From the NCBI GenBank assembly GCA_947172415.1, contig OX359193.1:4148501-4212500 (forward strand): 64,000 nt of DNA. The letters run 5' to 3'. A program made the translations under genes and the position numbers. Within the stretch, counting starts at the first letter, position 1, and every line of letters begins with the position of its first letter. Source of the DNA: Chondrosia reniformis (lineage: Eukaryota > Porifera > Demospongiae > Chondrillida > Chondrillidae). The notes under the pieces were generated by a model. It had not been told where the DNA came from and made no database searches. It was given only the letters and a program-made list of their open reading frames with translations. This document shows, piece after piece, positions 1 through 11,734 of the stretch.

Positions 1-2200
1 GCCTCGGAGTACCCACATTCCCCAATTTGGCAACTGGACTCAGCTGTGTCATCATCACTATGATTGGTTAACACACTGACTGTTGCAGGCATGGTATCAG
101 CACTCTCCAGCCACTTCTGATAACAAGGGTCTGGTAGGTCATACCCTTCTTCTCACCATCTTCGATATTTCCTCACCTCTGCTTAAGTGAATGATGGTGC
201 CAGCTTTTTGACCTTGTACAGTGGGTGCTAACATCTTGCATTGACGAGGAAGTCACTTGTGTTCCTGTATAGACAAGAAAATAAATTATTTAACATATTG
301 GTGAGTCATGACATTCATTTCATATTTTACTGCTAGTATTCCATCCATATATACTTAGGTTAACAAGTTTAGCTACTTATTGTTCTGCTGTTGTCACCCA
401 TAATGTCCTTAAATGACCACTTTCATTTACAGCGCCTGTGGCTAAGACTCTCCGATAAAGCATGCATTCTAGTGAAACATTCTCTCTATATGAAACATGG
501 AGCAAACAATGATCAATTATCCTATGGCCAAAAGTATAAAATAAATTCCTTTAATTTGTAAACTTCCTTTATTAAATACAGCCTATGTTGTCTTTATTTT
601 ACAATTAATCAGGTATATATTAACCTGAATCCTGTAATTTTGAGACTTATTATTATAATGATAACTTTACAGCTGTGCTATTGACTGAGTAAACAATTTA
701 AATAATTCAAGTGCTTGGTTTTGATGTGGACTGCCAGTACCTTTGTTCCTTGCTGCCTTCTTCTTTGTTGCTTCAACTGCCTTCTCTTTTCGTGCCCTTT
801 CACGCTCTTCATTTTTTCTCCCTCTCCTCCTGTATCACCTTCTTTATCTCCTCCTCTTCAAGCATCTGCTGTACGAACTCCTCACTGGTAAGGACTCGAG
901 CACCTTGTGAATGGTTGTTTACCTTTCTCTGTGCAGGTGGTGTTGGGCGCTGGAGTATGGTGGATAGCAATCCTCCTGTTGTAGTACTAGGACTAGAGCT
1001 TGCAGGGTGGAATGTTTGCAGCCATAGTGTATTTCTTGAGTCTTTAGACTCCTTAAGGTCTTGTTAGAAACCTTCCACTTCACTAGGGGAAAGGTCATTG
1101 CCTGTGCTGGACCAGTGGTTGTTGGAGTGGGTTGGTTAGTGTCACCCCTGGTTGGGGTACAGAATGGTACATATAGCATACTTTGCCTATGGGGGACTAG
1201 TGCTTGTGTCAGTTTTAAGTTGTGACATGATTACTCTTTTGTCTACAGGGTAAACCCCTGGAGCATGAAAGCATGATACGACATTGGAGATGGACATCCC
1301 CTGTGCCCAGGCTCAGTGAAAGACCTGCATAAAATGTCTTCTAGTTAGGACCTTTCCTGGATTTTGGGTGAAAAAGCGCTGGCAATCACTTCTGTAGTGG
1401 TTCTGCAAGGAAGCAAATGCCCCATTATCACGTGGCTAATGTAAATGTTGGTGTGGGGTGGTAGGCAAAATACAATGATGCCCTCCTCTGCAGCCATCTT
1501 GAGGAAGGTTGGATGACCATGGGATTCATGGCCATCAAGGAGGAGTAGTGGGTGAACAGAGGGAGTATGTACAAGAAAATGATTAATGAACCATTCTACA
1601 AACAGCTAGTACTGCATCCATCCAGCCACTGTTGGAAAGCCCATAGAAGGTCCCTGGCACCTCACCAACTGTTATTTCCACTTGCAAATGCTTTCGGTCA
1701 AAAGCAACCATAGGAAGAATGGTATATCCACTGGCACTCATACAGGCCAAAATGGTAATTTGTGACCTATTGCCCGAAGTAATTGCATATGGATACTTCC
1801 GGGTAACATGGGATACTACCTTTGGGGGCTTATAGACCAGTGGCATACCTGTCTCATCACAGTTAAAGATTTGACCAGATTGCTGTGTCAGCCTATTATT
1901 TCTGATGGTTTCTTCCAACAGCTCGAAGTATTTATCAATTAATTTGGGATTGTTGGGAGCAGCTCTTGCATATGATAAAGGCTCAGCTTGGCGAAGTGAC
2001 ATCTCTGGATGCCTACACCTAAAGGAATTCCACCACTCCTCTGTAATCTCCTCATCTGGTTTGCGAGAAGACACTATTCACTGTGCAATGGCCAGAACAT
2101 CCTTTCATGACTTGGCATAGCCAATAAGAAAATCAACTAAGCTTGCCTCCTCTTCATCATTAAAAGGATTATTTGCTCCAAACTTCTGCTATGAGTAGAG
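1..2200 (-). pseudogene. pogo/jerky-type DDE_1 transposase pseudogene, C terminus off the left edge
   Basis: This is a broken transposase of the pogo/Tigger/jerky class, which cuts and pastes DNA using a DDE triad. Reading leftward from about 2195, a CENP-B-like N-terminal segment (EEEASLVDFLIGYAKS) runs into the longest open piece (2074-1583). That piece holds the first catalytic Asp in NCDETGMPL near 1857. A frameshift near 1605 moves the frame to one carrying LLLDGHESH (second Asp, about 1520-1550), then CLPPHT near 1470. The PGVYPVDK segment lies near 1245, and a Glu/Lys/Arg-rich tail spans 900-700. A separate segment at about 175-1 reads EEGYDLPDPCYQKWL, a C-terminal motif of this class, presumably from a downstream exon. 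At least one frameshift and several stops make it non-functional. Family assignment is firm; exact ends and terminal repeats were not found. Confidence 0.85.
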
Positions 2201-2454
2201 CGTGTGTGTACCCTAATAGCTACCAGGTAAAAGTGGCCAAATCTGGGAGTCTAGCCATGTATGAGTAATTGCCTGGAAACACATGACTTGTTTCTGTTTT
2301 CATGTGATACCGGATGGTGAAAATTTAGCTAAATAATAAGTGAACAAATTGGCGTTACTGCATTTCCCACCATGTGTACTTTACAGCTGCGAAAGAGCGT
2401 CCAGTTATTAATGACATCCGGAAACGGATGCTACTCCCTACGAGTGTAGTTCTA

Positions 2455-3065
2455 CGTTTGTCTAAAGTTGTACCGGTGTACCTTGATAAAAGTGTTCTAG
2501 GTGTGCCTAAAATTGTACAAGTGTAGCTTGATAATAGTGGTCTACACTTCTACAAGTGCAGCTTAACAGAGGCATTCTGTGTTCATCATTTTTGCAAATG
2601 GCAGCCTTCAGCTTTTTATCATGTTCAGGACACTTAAGCGTCCTGAATCGTTTGGATTACCACTAGATAGCTACATTAAAGCCCAATTAAGTGGCCAAGT
2701 ACTTTGAGTTAGAAGCGCAATGAAAAAGATAATTACGTTTGGTCAATACCTAGGAATCTTTGGATTTAAGTAAATACTGTAGTAATGTGTTTGTCTAGGT
2801 CTATGTTAGTCTAGAAAGACGTTATAATGTCGACGATCTGTGTAACCTCTGTCAGTGCTAAATTGTTATCGTAATTCTACCTTTGCAGCCTGTATATAGG
2901 ACTGATTTTGTACACATTTTGAACTGAAACGTTCTGTGTGTGTATAAAGTTGTATGACTGCAGCTTGACTGTTACAGAAGTGTTCTATGTGTGTCTAAAG
3001 TTGTACTAGTGTAGCTTAGGAGAGGCGTTCTACATATGTGCAGCCTGTAATTAAACTCTACGACT
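2455..3065. repeat. degenerate 48-bp tandem repeat, split by a dispersed repeat
   Basis: Units built around 'TCTAAAGTTGTAC...GTAGCTT...GTTCTA' recur about every 48 bp at 2460-2580 and again at 2930-3065. The segment between them contains a copy of a dispersed repeat also seen near 45.4 and 61.8 kb, so a minisatellite was interrupted by an insertion. Units have diverged by several substitutions each. No coding role is visible. Confidence 0.6.
2590..2745 (-). repeat. dispersed repeat family, copy 1
   Basis: Read on the minus strand this segment carries 'ACTTGGCCACTTAATTGGG', then an imperfect palindrome around CAGGACGCTTAAGTGTCCTG, then 'GCTGCCATTTGCAAA'. The same blocks in the same order and spacing occur on the plus strand at about 45.4-45.6 kb and 61.8-62.0 kb. 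The family has no coding capacity that I can see and is probably a short non-autonomous element. It sits inside the 48-bp tandem array. Confidence 0.65.
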
Positions 3066-4026
3066 GTATCTTAGCTCAATCTACAAATTGTGCCATCGAT
3101 CATTGTCTTTACTCAACCCTCTGTTAATTGCATGTGGCTCAAAAAGTCCTATAATGGATTGATCTCATGCACATGGAAGGGAGTTGGTTAGACATTTAGC
3201 AACCTTAAAATTAATATCATTTGATCGTGTTGACTAGCTTTTAAAGTTAATATACTATAATTTGGGAAACTTTTATTGTTAGTAATATTTTCATAGTTGG
3301 CCCAAACCACTCAATTAATTGTTCATGCCTGTCGATTGGCTTAGGCCATGAAAATATTTCATCACAAAACGTTTTCACATGAACACAAGTGTTTTCCCGA
3401 ATCAGGGTAATTGTTGCAATAATAAATAATAATTAATTTCATAAGCAATACAGTGTGTATATATGTTTTTTTAGCTATTGAAAGAAAACATTTCCACCTT
3501 TTGAAACATTTATTGAGTGAAAAGTGGAAAGGGAAAAAGAGTAAAATATATTTTACATATATTATATATTCAAGTCCATGTCTTTTACCATTGAACCCTT
3601 CCCCCGTGTTCCCACATTCCTTTTGGGAGAGTTGCATCGTTTGCATCTCCCCCTGAATGCGAAATTGTAGAACTGCATCTACACATGGAAAAGAGATTAT
3701 AATAACATACACCAAAAACTGGGTAAGACACATCTTACGTTTTACATGTCCACCCTTTCTTGTCATTTTCCTTTTTGGGCAAAATGTTGGGTTGTGGATT
3801 GGGGTTTCCTTCTAACAATGGCAAATCGTCCGGCAATCATACATAACTGTAACAATAGAGTCCAATACTATGGAGACTACAGTACCTCTCAATTAGAACT
3901 GACCGGTTTACAGGCTTACCTACAGGGTATATGGACACATTAATTACAGTTTGCAATATGGACGATTACAGGAAAAATGCTATTTCTGTGCAATGATTAA
4001 GGAACCTGCTTTGTCATTATAGTACA
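3066..4026. other. non-coding stretch, nothing recognised
   Basis: AT-rich sequence. The longest open frame here (minus, 3766-3362) has biased, transmembrane-like composition, no recognisable motif and no repeat context, so I treat it as chance. Confidence 0.4.
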
Positions 4027-4549
4027 TACCACATTGTCTCTAATATAAGCCCAGATCTCTAATGCAAGCCCGTCTCCAATAGAAGCCCACCTTTACGAGT
4101 AATCAAAAAATAGGAGCCCAGTCCCTAATGTAAACCCACTAACACAAAACTTATGCATATAATATCAGCCAGTAAAAACTGAACGATTTCCGTAAAGGGA
4201 TGCCTTTCACCTGTACGTAGTTTAGTTATGAAAGCAAAAGTATTTGTGGTGTAGCGAGACCGAAGCAAGTAGCGAGTGTTAACTGAGTATCGATCGAAGT
4301 AAAAGCACCGTCCTATAGACTAATATTGAATGTGCTAGTGCGCTGAACCCGTTTCAGATTGCAACGATTTAATACGTACGAGCCGTGTACACTTTTGATA
4401 AGGGTAGGATATGGACATCAATATGATTAAGGGTTGGAAAAATAACAACCCCTGCAGTCTCTTATACAAACCCAGTCTACAATAAAAGTCCAGGTTCAGA
4501 GGGGTTTGAAAAATATGGGCCCCGGGCTTATATTAGAGATAATACGGTA
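4027..4549. mobile_element. MITE with 26-bp terminal inverted repeats and probable TA target
   Basis: The left end (4027-4052) and the reverse complement of the right end (4524-4549) match at 23 of 26 positions and share CTCTAATATAAGCCC. The outermost bases on both sides are TA, consistent with a TA target duplication as in Tc1/mariner-like elements. Sub-terminal direct copies of 'CTCTAATGCAAGCCC' and 'CTCCAATAGAAGCCC' follow the left end. There is no open frame of note, so this is a non-autonomous element of about 520 bp. Confidence 0.75.
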
Positions 4550-4737
4550 AGTAGAGAAGAAATCATGAGCTTGTGTCATACTACGAAGGTGTCAGAGAAC
4601 GATACAAGTATGATGGTTAATCGATATATAATTAATCTACATTTTGAAACAGTTTTTACCTTTTAGAATTAAAACAGGTAATGGGGCACTAGCCACTTCT
4701 CCAAAAGGTTGTAGCATAATTGTAATATAAAGGTATA

Positions 4738-5450
4738 GAAGGGATTGCATAAGAGTAAAGTAGACATGCGATGATATTTCTCATGCGTCATTTGACGAAT
4801 ATTCGGAAGTGGTGAGTTATTGAAATCATGCTGTAGCTACTACGTGAGAAGAACTGAAGACTCTTGACTCGATATGTGGTACACTAGGAACGGGGATTAT
4901 TTGCCCACAATTAAATTGTTTAGTAGCTGAGTTAGTATAGCTTTGTCTAAATATGGCAGGTGATGCCCACTAATTGACCTTGAAAGGTCTCGGTTTAGGT
5001 CATCGGCCGACAGACGTGAGACCCTGATTTAAACGGTGAGATGGTAGTGGAATCAGAATATGTGTATTGAGGCAATGTTTACTCAATGATTTTAGCAAGT
5101 TAATGAGAGGGCTAGAGTCATGTGGTTGTCTATAGCATGAGGGATGGATTGCAGGGCATGTAAATTTGTGGTTGTGTAGGTAAGTAGAAAAGATGTGATC
5201 GGGTAAAGGAAGGTGTAGTTAGCTAGACATATGGAGAGTGGAGCAGTATAAGAGGAGAGGGGAGGTAAAGAGTGATGCGGGTGAATGTAATAGTGCAACT
5301 GTTATGTAGATTAAAAATTGTGATTGCAATGAATGTGAAGGGATAGTTTGGAGACTTTAAATGGTGAATTTCTAGATAGGCTTATAAACATCCAGGCGAG
5401 TACTGTGCTTGTTTGTTTGACTGACTAGATTTTTCAAGGAAACATAACCT
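4738..5450 (+). pseudogene. decayed duplicate of the promoter and first exon at 15.3-15.8 kb
   Basis: Blocks such as 'TCATNTGACGAA', 'TGTAAATTTGTNGTG', 'AGAAAAGATGTGATCG', 'AAGAGGAGAGGGGAG' and 'TTTCTAGATNGNCT' occur in the same order as in 15310-15845. The exon equivalent near 5318 begins ATGAATGTGAAGGGA, then hits TAG. Its splice donor is GC rather than GT. It is therefore a non-functional relic of a duplicated 5' gene end; the 15-kb copy is the intact one. Confidence 0.6.
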
Positions 5451-6204
5451 TGTTCATGGATTACTAACATGTAATGGTCTGCAGAAAAGTATATACTATA
5501 TTTTGTATATAGTCTGATCAGAACAGTAATGTTTACATTTAGATTACCTTAATAAAGTTTGGGACTATAGTGTTAATTGTGGTTGTGCAATAGGAAATTG
5601 GTGGTATATAAGTTTGTGAGAGATTTAGTGAAGTAATGGTTTTGAGTCAGTTGTTATTACATCAGTTTGTTGTTTATTAGCCAACTTCTTGTAACTGAAG
5701 ATATTTGGTAGAGTGGATTATATTTTTAAGGTGTAATGCCACTTTGTTTGCAAGCAATGTTAACATAGTTTAAAGGAATAGTTTTATGTTATAAGGGTTT
5801 GGATATGCAGGGGTAGTTTTGTGATGATAGATGATTTAGGTGATTTGCGTGTTAGGAAGAAAGTCTGTATAAATACATGTGTGAGATTGTGCATATAATA
5901 TAGCTATTTCTTGTAGTGTATAACAAATCATAAAGTGGAATTTTTGTATATTCAAAGGGTTCATGTATTGAAATTATGACTGGTTGATTACAGGTAGAAT
6001 GGGTGTATGTAAAGATTATGAGGTTTGGAATGTACATACTGTACTGATGAAAGTAATGTGTCTCCCGCCCACCCGAGAGGCCTCGAGAGGCCTCGCGAGC
6101 ACTCGCACCACGTTATCACCTCCCAGGGTGTATAAACACTTTAAATCGTCCGCTACTACGTGTTAAAATAGGCATTTAGTCGTTTGGTGTTATTCTGAAA
6201 CGTT
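5451..6204. other. GT-rich non-coding stretch
   Basis: The plus strand is visibly rich in G and T and poor in C. No gene was recognised. A CpG-rich patch at about 6060-6115 (GAGGCCTCGAGAGGCCTCGC) directly precedes the BEN-like exon at 6205 and could be part of its promoter. Confidence 0.35.
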
Positions 6205-6800
6205 ATGGCAGCAATAAAAATAATCTCCGTGGAGTGGCTCGAGTCGCGCGACCAAGGAAACATCAATAAAGTGAATATAGAACACGTAGTAGAGCCTGGT
6301 GTGGAAGATATCTGAGTGGGGGCAATCGTCAAAGTGAAATTTGGCCACAAAATTTACAGTGCTAAAGTTTTAGACTTGCTTTCGTGGAAGCCTGGCAAGA
6401 GGAAAAGCAGGAAGAGGCCTGCAAAAGAGAATGTAAGTTTTCTTGAAATTAAAATAAGGGGTAAGCCACTAGGAATTTGATTATGCTGCACTTAATATCC
6501 ATATTGTAGGTCATTAAAAAGGCAAAAGTGACGTGCAAATCTAAACAAGTGAGTCATACACCCTACGTGCATCTAGAGTAACCAATTAATAATTGGCTAC
6601 TCGTATGGTTATTGTTCCTTTGTGTGCGCTTAATTCCCACTGTAGATCACTAAAAAGGCAGATACTGCGACTTGAAAATCTAAGCAAGTCAGTCAATCAA
6701 AAATACATGCATCTATCAATTCATCAAATTTAAAAATGATTATTATTGTTTTGTTTTCACAGAAATGGCAGGGAGTAGGTAGTCCAGTGAGACCCCATTA
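6205..6800 (+). pseudogene. 5' exons of a BEN-family-like gene, broken
   Basis: Exon 1 runs from ATG at 6205 to 6432 before a GTAAGT donor. It encodes SVEWLESRDQGNINKVNIEH followed by VEPGVEDI, a TGA stop at 6313-6315, then VGAIVKVKFGHKIYSAKVLD and a basic tail. The pattern 'EWLE...IN.VN..H(V/I)...VEDI.V..IVK.+...Y..KV.DL' recurs in the pseudogene at 47.2 kb, which ends in a BEN-like segment; this is why I link them. Two tiny exons follow (6510-6548 and 6646-6687) and then a segment after CACAG at 6762 that soon stops. The 3' part is cut off by Tc1 sequence from about 6820. The stop codons make it a pseudogene. The BEN assignment is inferred through the second copy. Confidence 0.55.
6510..6687 (+). 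repeat. tandemly duplicated micro-exon pair
   Basis: Two micro-exons of 39 and 42 nt (6510-6548, 6646-6687) are each preceded by an AG acceptor (TTGTAG, CTGTAG). They are followed by GTGAGTC and GTCAGTC. They encode VIKKAKVTCKSKQ and ITKKADTAT-stop-KSKQ, so they arose by duplication of one exon with its flanking intron sequence. The second carries a TGA. Confidence 0.6.
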
Positions 6801-6820
6801 GGGACAATCATCACCACCAG

Positions 6821-9800
6821 TCAGGGATGATCTTTCAAAATTTCAATGTAAAGATTTGCATCCATGATTGAATCAAATATACAAATTTTTGTAGCCCCCT
6901 GTTTCAAAATACCGGCCCAAACATTTACTTTAAAGGTATGTTTTGCTTGTGGCTTTAGCATCCTATCCTTCCCAACTTGTACACGCATATAATCAGCATG
7001 TCTTCTCAACTGTACTGAACTCTCATCAGTCCAAATCATGTCATTAAATTCATCTTTGCTTTGCAGACACTTTAGTGCAAACGCTTTTCTGTTGATTTTA
7101 TTTGTTTCACTGATCATGGGCCCAAAACGAGTTGGTACAACTTTCCACTTGAGATTTTGCCTTAAGTGAGCTCTAATCACTGATGACGAAATAATTACGC
7201 TGTACTCTTTGTTGAGAAGGTAAGCAATTTCCCTTGAGGAGAGCTCATCATCTTCTTTCAAGCGATTGTTTAAGAAGACACCCATTTCCGCCGTTATTTT
7301 GGGACATCAATCAATCAATCAATCTTATTTTAGGTGGGAGGGCCTATTAGCCAAATTGGCTACTTTACAAGGAGCCCACCATAACATATACATTAAGTTT
7401 GAGAATAAAAATAAAAATTGTTTATTGATAAAAAGAAATCCAAGTTAATTACATAAATAATGTTCGAGGGATTTATTGAATAGTTGGAAATTGTTTATGG
7501 ACTTGATTGCACTGGGTAGTTGGTTCCATAGACTTGGCATCATTTATGAGTAAGCTCTCTTTCCATTAACTGTTGATGGCAGTGGAGGATGAAGATTTAA
7601 TGATGCTTCTCGAGTGTTGTACTGGTAAATTGAAGATTGTCTGATAGCAAGATTACAAAGATATGGAGGATGGATCTGATGAATTGTTTTAAAAATGTTT
7701 AAGTAGAGGTGGTGCTTTCGACGTAATTCTAAGGTGGTCCAGCCAAGCCTTTGTTTAAGAATGGTAGCTGAGAAAATCCTTTTTTCTTTCAGAATAATTC
7801 TAGCAGCACAATTTTGTAGAACTTCAAGTTGGTGGGAGAGTCTAGCTGGGATGGAATACCAAACTGCATCACAATAGTCAAATGAAGGAATAATGTAGGT
7901 CTTGTAGAAAGTAATTAGAGCTGACTGGGGTAAAAACCAGGACAATCTTCTGAGTAGAGCAAGATTACGTTTAACTTTGGTAGTAATAAATTTGATGTGG
8001 GCATCCAAAGTGAGTGTGCTATTCAGAATAAGTCTAAGATATTTATAAGAAGTAACCTGTTCAATTTGTGTTCCACTGATCTGAATATTTAGACATTCCT
8101 TTGGTGGTTTCCTAACTGGGTGGATCAACATACATTTAGTTTTGGAGATGTTTAGCTTTAGGCCATTCTGGTTCAACCAAGAGCTCACATTTGATATTGT
8201 AGTGTTAAGGATAGAATTGATTTCATGGATTGATTTACTGGCAAAGCTTGGACATGTGTCATCAGCAAACAAGAGGGTGGAAGTAGGGCCTTGAGTACAG
8301 GAAGGCAGATCATTAAGATAGACAGAGAATAAAAGAGGGCCAAGAACAGATCCTTGGGGAACACCTGATGGGATTATCAAATTGTTTGACTTGAAGTTGT
8401 CAACTATTGTTGATTGCTGTCTTTCCATAAGGTAGGAGTGAAACCATTTGTAAGCAATAGAATTCACACCAAGATTGCCAAGCTTACCAAGAAGGACAGC
8501 ATGATTAACTGTGTCAAATGCTTTGGAAATATCCAGGAATATCACTCCAACAAACATGCCTTTGTCAGGAGCTGAATACCACAAATTAGTAGCATGCAAC
8601 AGCATTGTACCGGTTCAGAGGTTTGCTCTAAAGCCTGACTGAAGAGGGTACAGCAGTGATTTCAAATTAAGAAATTTTGATAGCTGAAAATGTACAGCCT
8701 TCTCCAGCACTTTGCCACAGGTTGGAAGTAGTGAGATAGGTCTGTAATTAGAAATGACATTCTTACTGTGACCCTTGTGAAGAGGTTTGACCCAGGCCGA
8801 TTTCCACATGGAAGGTACTACACCTAATGATATTGAGCTTTTAACAATGTTAGCTAGTGGTTTGGCAATGGAATTTGAACATTTCCTTAAGATATAGGCT
8901 GGAATATTATCTGGACCAAGACTCTTTGTTGGTTTCAGCGTGGCAATTAGATCACTACAGAGATCTTCATCAATAATCTCAAGGCTAAATTCATCAGAAG
9001 AGGAGGAGCTTACAGTAGGAGCTTGAGCTTGTAGGTCTGCTGAATTGCTCATGGTAGAAATAAAGTAGTTATTAAAGTCATTGGCTAATTGCATAGAAGT
9101 AGTTTCAAAAGCATTTGATATACAGTTGACGGTATTTTTTTAAGGTTGGAAAGGGTACTCCACAGTAAAGTTGGATGACTACTTTTAGACAGCAATTTCT
9201 GGAAAAGGTCACGCTTTGCCCTTCTAAGTGAGCAGGTTACTAGGTTACGTTGCTTTTAAAGAGGTTTTGATTGTAAAGGGATGGGTCAGATCTGAAATTT
9301 TTATGAAGTCTGTTTTTCAGGTCAATGGCATGTAAAATATCCTAAGATAGCCAGGGTACACCCTTTCTCTTTGCCCTCTTTGTATGCCAAGGAGCATGAC
9401 GATTCAAAATGGCAGTAAAAACTGTCTGAAAGAAGGTAAGCTTCTCGTCTGGTGATTCCAGGGAATCCATGTCTGACCATGAGATCCTTGAGAGATCATC
9501 ATTGAACTTGTCTAAATTGAACTTCCTGAAGCTTCTCTGTCTGATGGGGAACAATTTTGATTTGGTCTTCCTCCAACAGAGTTTAAGAAAGATAGGAGAA
9601 TGATCACTAAGACATATATTCAAACGACCAGAGGAAGAGATTGGGACACTAGGTGTAGTAAGAAAAATATCCAGCAGGGTGGATGAACATGGTGTTACTC
9701 TGGTAGGTAAGGTAATAGGCTGAGTGAGGGAATGAGTGGTTATAAAATCGCGCATTGAGGTAGCAGTGGTTTTATTGTTGCTTTTTAGGTGGTTAATATT

Positions 9801-10742
9801 AAAATCACCTGCAATTATGACATTTTTGTAATTGGAAAGTAGGACCTCAAGAAAGTTGAAGGTAACAGTAAGAGAGCTTGTAGAAGCACTTGGTGGACGG
9901 TAGCAGCAACCAAAGACAAGAATATAAGGGATAGTAGGGGATTTAACGTTTAGCCATAGTGATTCAAAATGGGGACTTAAGGAGGCAGGAACAGAAATAT
10001 TCGAAAGACTAGTAACCTGGAGAGAATTTCTAACAAATGTAGCAATACCACCACCATGACGATTTCTATCAGATCTAAAGATGTTATAAGCAGGAAAGTG
10101 TATTTCACCATCAACCGAATCATCTAGCCAAATTTCTGAGATACCTAAGGATATCAGGTTTGAGTGATGACAAAAGGTGATGTATTTCATCAAGATGAGC
10201 TAGTAGACTTCTGATGTTAATGTGAATAACAAATAGTCCTTTAGGTTTAGGTTTTAACTTATGGACAGACAGCATTTTAGTTGGTGGTTGAGGGAAGGGT
10301 GGAAGCTCTTCCATTAAGCAACTGGAGCAGTACCACTTATGATTATCAGCCGTGCGAACATCTTCCAGATCGTCTGAAGTCTTGCAATCCTTCACCAGTC
10401 TCCCAGTGCTGAATCCAACTTCGAACAGTTTGTGCGGTTGTTGGAAAGCCTTCTTCGCTTAATATTCCAACAATTTCTCCTACCGTCTTTCCATCAGTTT
10501 TTAAAAAAACGATTCTCTCTCGAATGTATGGATTTAAACGACGAGGCATTCTTTGAGAACAAAGAGGGAGATTATTTTTTAGATCACACTAACGATAACT
10601 AATAATATTTCACGCCTTATCGGTAAAGAAGTGTGCTAACGAGATGCCTTATCGATATAGAAACGTGCTAACGAGATGCGAGCATTTGCAAGGCCTTGAG
10701 TGTGCTTGCAAGGGACACGCTTAATACTTTCAATCAGCACTG
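6821..10742 (-). pseudogene. Tc1-like transposase element, split by a LINE and 3'-truncated
   Basis: A Tc1/mariner transposase reads leftward. The N-terminal helix-turn-helix part starts at ATG 10549 (MPRRLNPYIRERIVFLKTDG) and runs to GLQDFRRSGR near 10360. The rest resumes at 7308 and continues to 6821. It contains WTDESSVQL with an intact first catalytic Asp and HTFKVNVWAGI. A 3.05-kb LINE lies between. The outer end at 10742 carries a typical Tc1 terminus (CAGTGCTGATTGAAAGTATT on the minus strand) followed by TA. The 3' half, with the second Asp and the Glu, is missing and the element abuts BEN-like gene sequence. A related fragment lies at 33.86-34.22 kb. It is a clear relic and cannot be active. 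Confidence 0.88.
7309..10357 (-). mobile_element. CR1/L2-type LINE, 5'-truncated, inserted in the Tc1 element
   Basis: This is a non-LTR retrotransposon on the minus strand. In order it has a Cys-containing segment (KWYCSSCLMEEL, about 10330), an APE-type endonuclease (GGGIATFVRN near 10040, IAGDFNINH near 9800, SDHSPIFL near 9600) and a reverse transcriptase. The last includes NYRPISLLPTCGKVLE (8740), FLDISKAFDTVNH (8540), GVPQGSVLGPLLF (8350) and LLFADDT (8270). The frame is broken into at least four pieces: 10395-10120, 10193-9342, 9094-8615 and 8605-7544. The 3' tail is a short (GATT)n run at 7309-7322. The 5-bp target duplication ACATC flanks it at 7304-7308 and 10358-10362. The RT active site FADD is intact, but the element is dead through frameshifts. 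Confidence 0.9.
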
Positions 10743-10744
10743 TA

Positions 10745-11734
10745 TGTGCAACATTTAGAGTAGTGCTGATTTCAGCATGGAGATGTCAGGTATGAATGGT
10801 GAACTTGTGCAACTGGAATGTTAAGGTAGATTGGTAAAATTTGGATTTGATTTGGACAAATGGTGGTGTTAAAGTTCAGATCATTCAAAATAAAGCAATC
10901 TATTGTGGTTAGGAGGGTATATGCATTTTGAATTGAATGGTGGTATTTAAGGTTGTAGGTCAGACTAGTTGTAGTGCAATTAAGTATAGGTTGTTTACCA
11001 TATTGATGTAAAGTATAGATGCTATAAGAGGTTTTAATTGTAGACTGATGACATATGTAGAATTGAAATTATTGTGTGATAAGTCTCAATGTAAAGTAAT
11101 AGTACGTATGTACTGTTATGGCAAACTCTATTGTAGTTTGCATGTAATTCTGAAGTCCTTAATTGGATTGGTTGTGTGGACTATATGGTGGAGTTGTCTC
11201 TTAGTCCTATATATTTAGGTTTGATGTAGATATCGTAAGTGAAGTGATGTCAATGCTAGTATATAATAAATTTGTGTGGTAAAATTTAGAGGTTCAATGA
11301 TAATGATGTTGCAAGCGTTAGAAATTGTTACTTGTATGTACAAAGGTAACAGTGTTGTAAAGTGGGATGTGTGTGGTTGTTCATGTAATTCTAGAAAGAA
11401 TGACTATTGGCTGGTGTGAGAAATGGTTTTTTTAATATGGTAGGGAGCAATTGAGATGTTGATCCAATTCCTAGGACAATCTTCTAGAGAAGGCTTGTTT
11501 CGCCAAATACCAAGGCGTGTCAGCTAGGATGGGGTGACTGTTTGTAATGTTGTAAGAGTGGTGTAAAAAATAGTTTCCAAACAGGAGTGATGTTAAGTTT
11601 ACAAATAAGGTGTGATTGTTATAGGATGTGATTTTGATCAAACATTTAACAGTTTGCAGGAAATAGGATAATGCTAGTTAGGCAATCATAGAGGAGATTT
11701 GTAGTTTCTTGTGTATCCCTAAAATGATAAAATT
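10745..11734. other. GT-rich non-coding stretch
   Basis: About 1 kb with few C residues on the plus strand and no recognisable gene, between the Tc1 terminus and the next MITE. Confidence 0.4.

Noticed and set aside
711-1067. Plus-strand 118-codon frame
   Set aside because: It is antisense to the charged C-terminal tail of the pogo-like transposase pseudogene.
3362-3766. Minus-strand 134-codon frame
   Set aside because: Composition is that of AT-rich non-coding DNA, with no motif, splice context or repeat homology.
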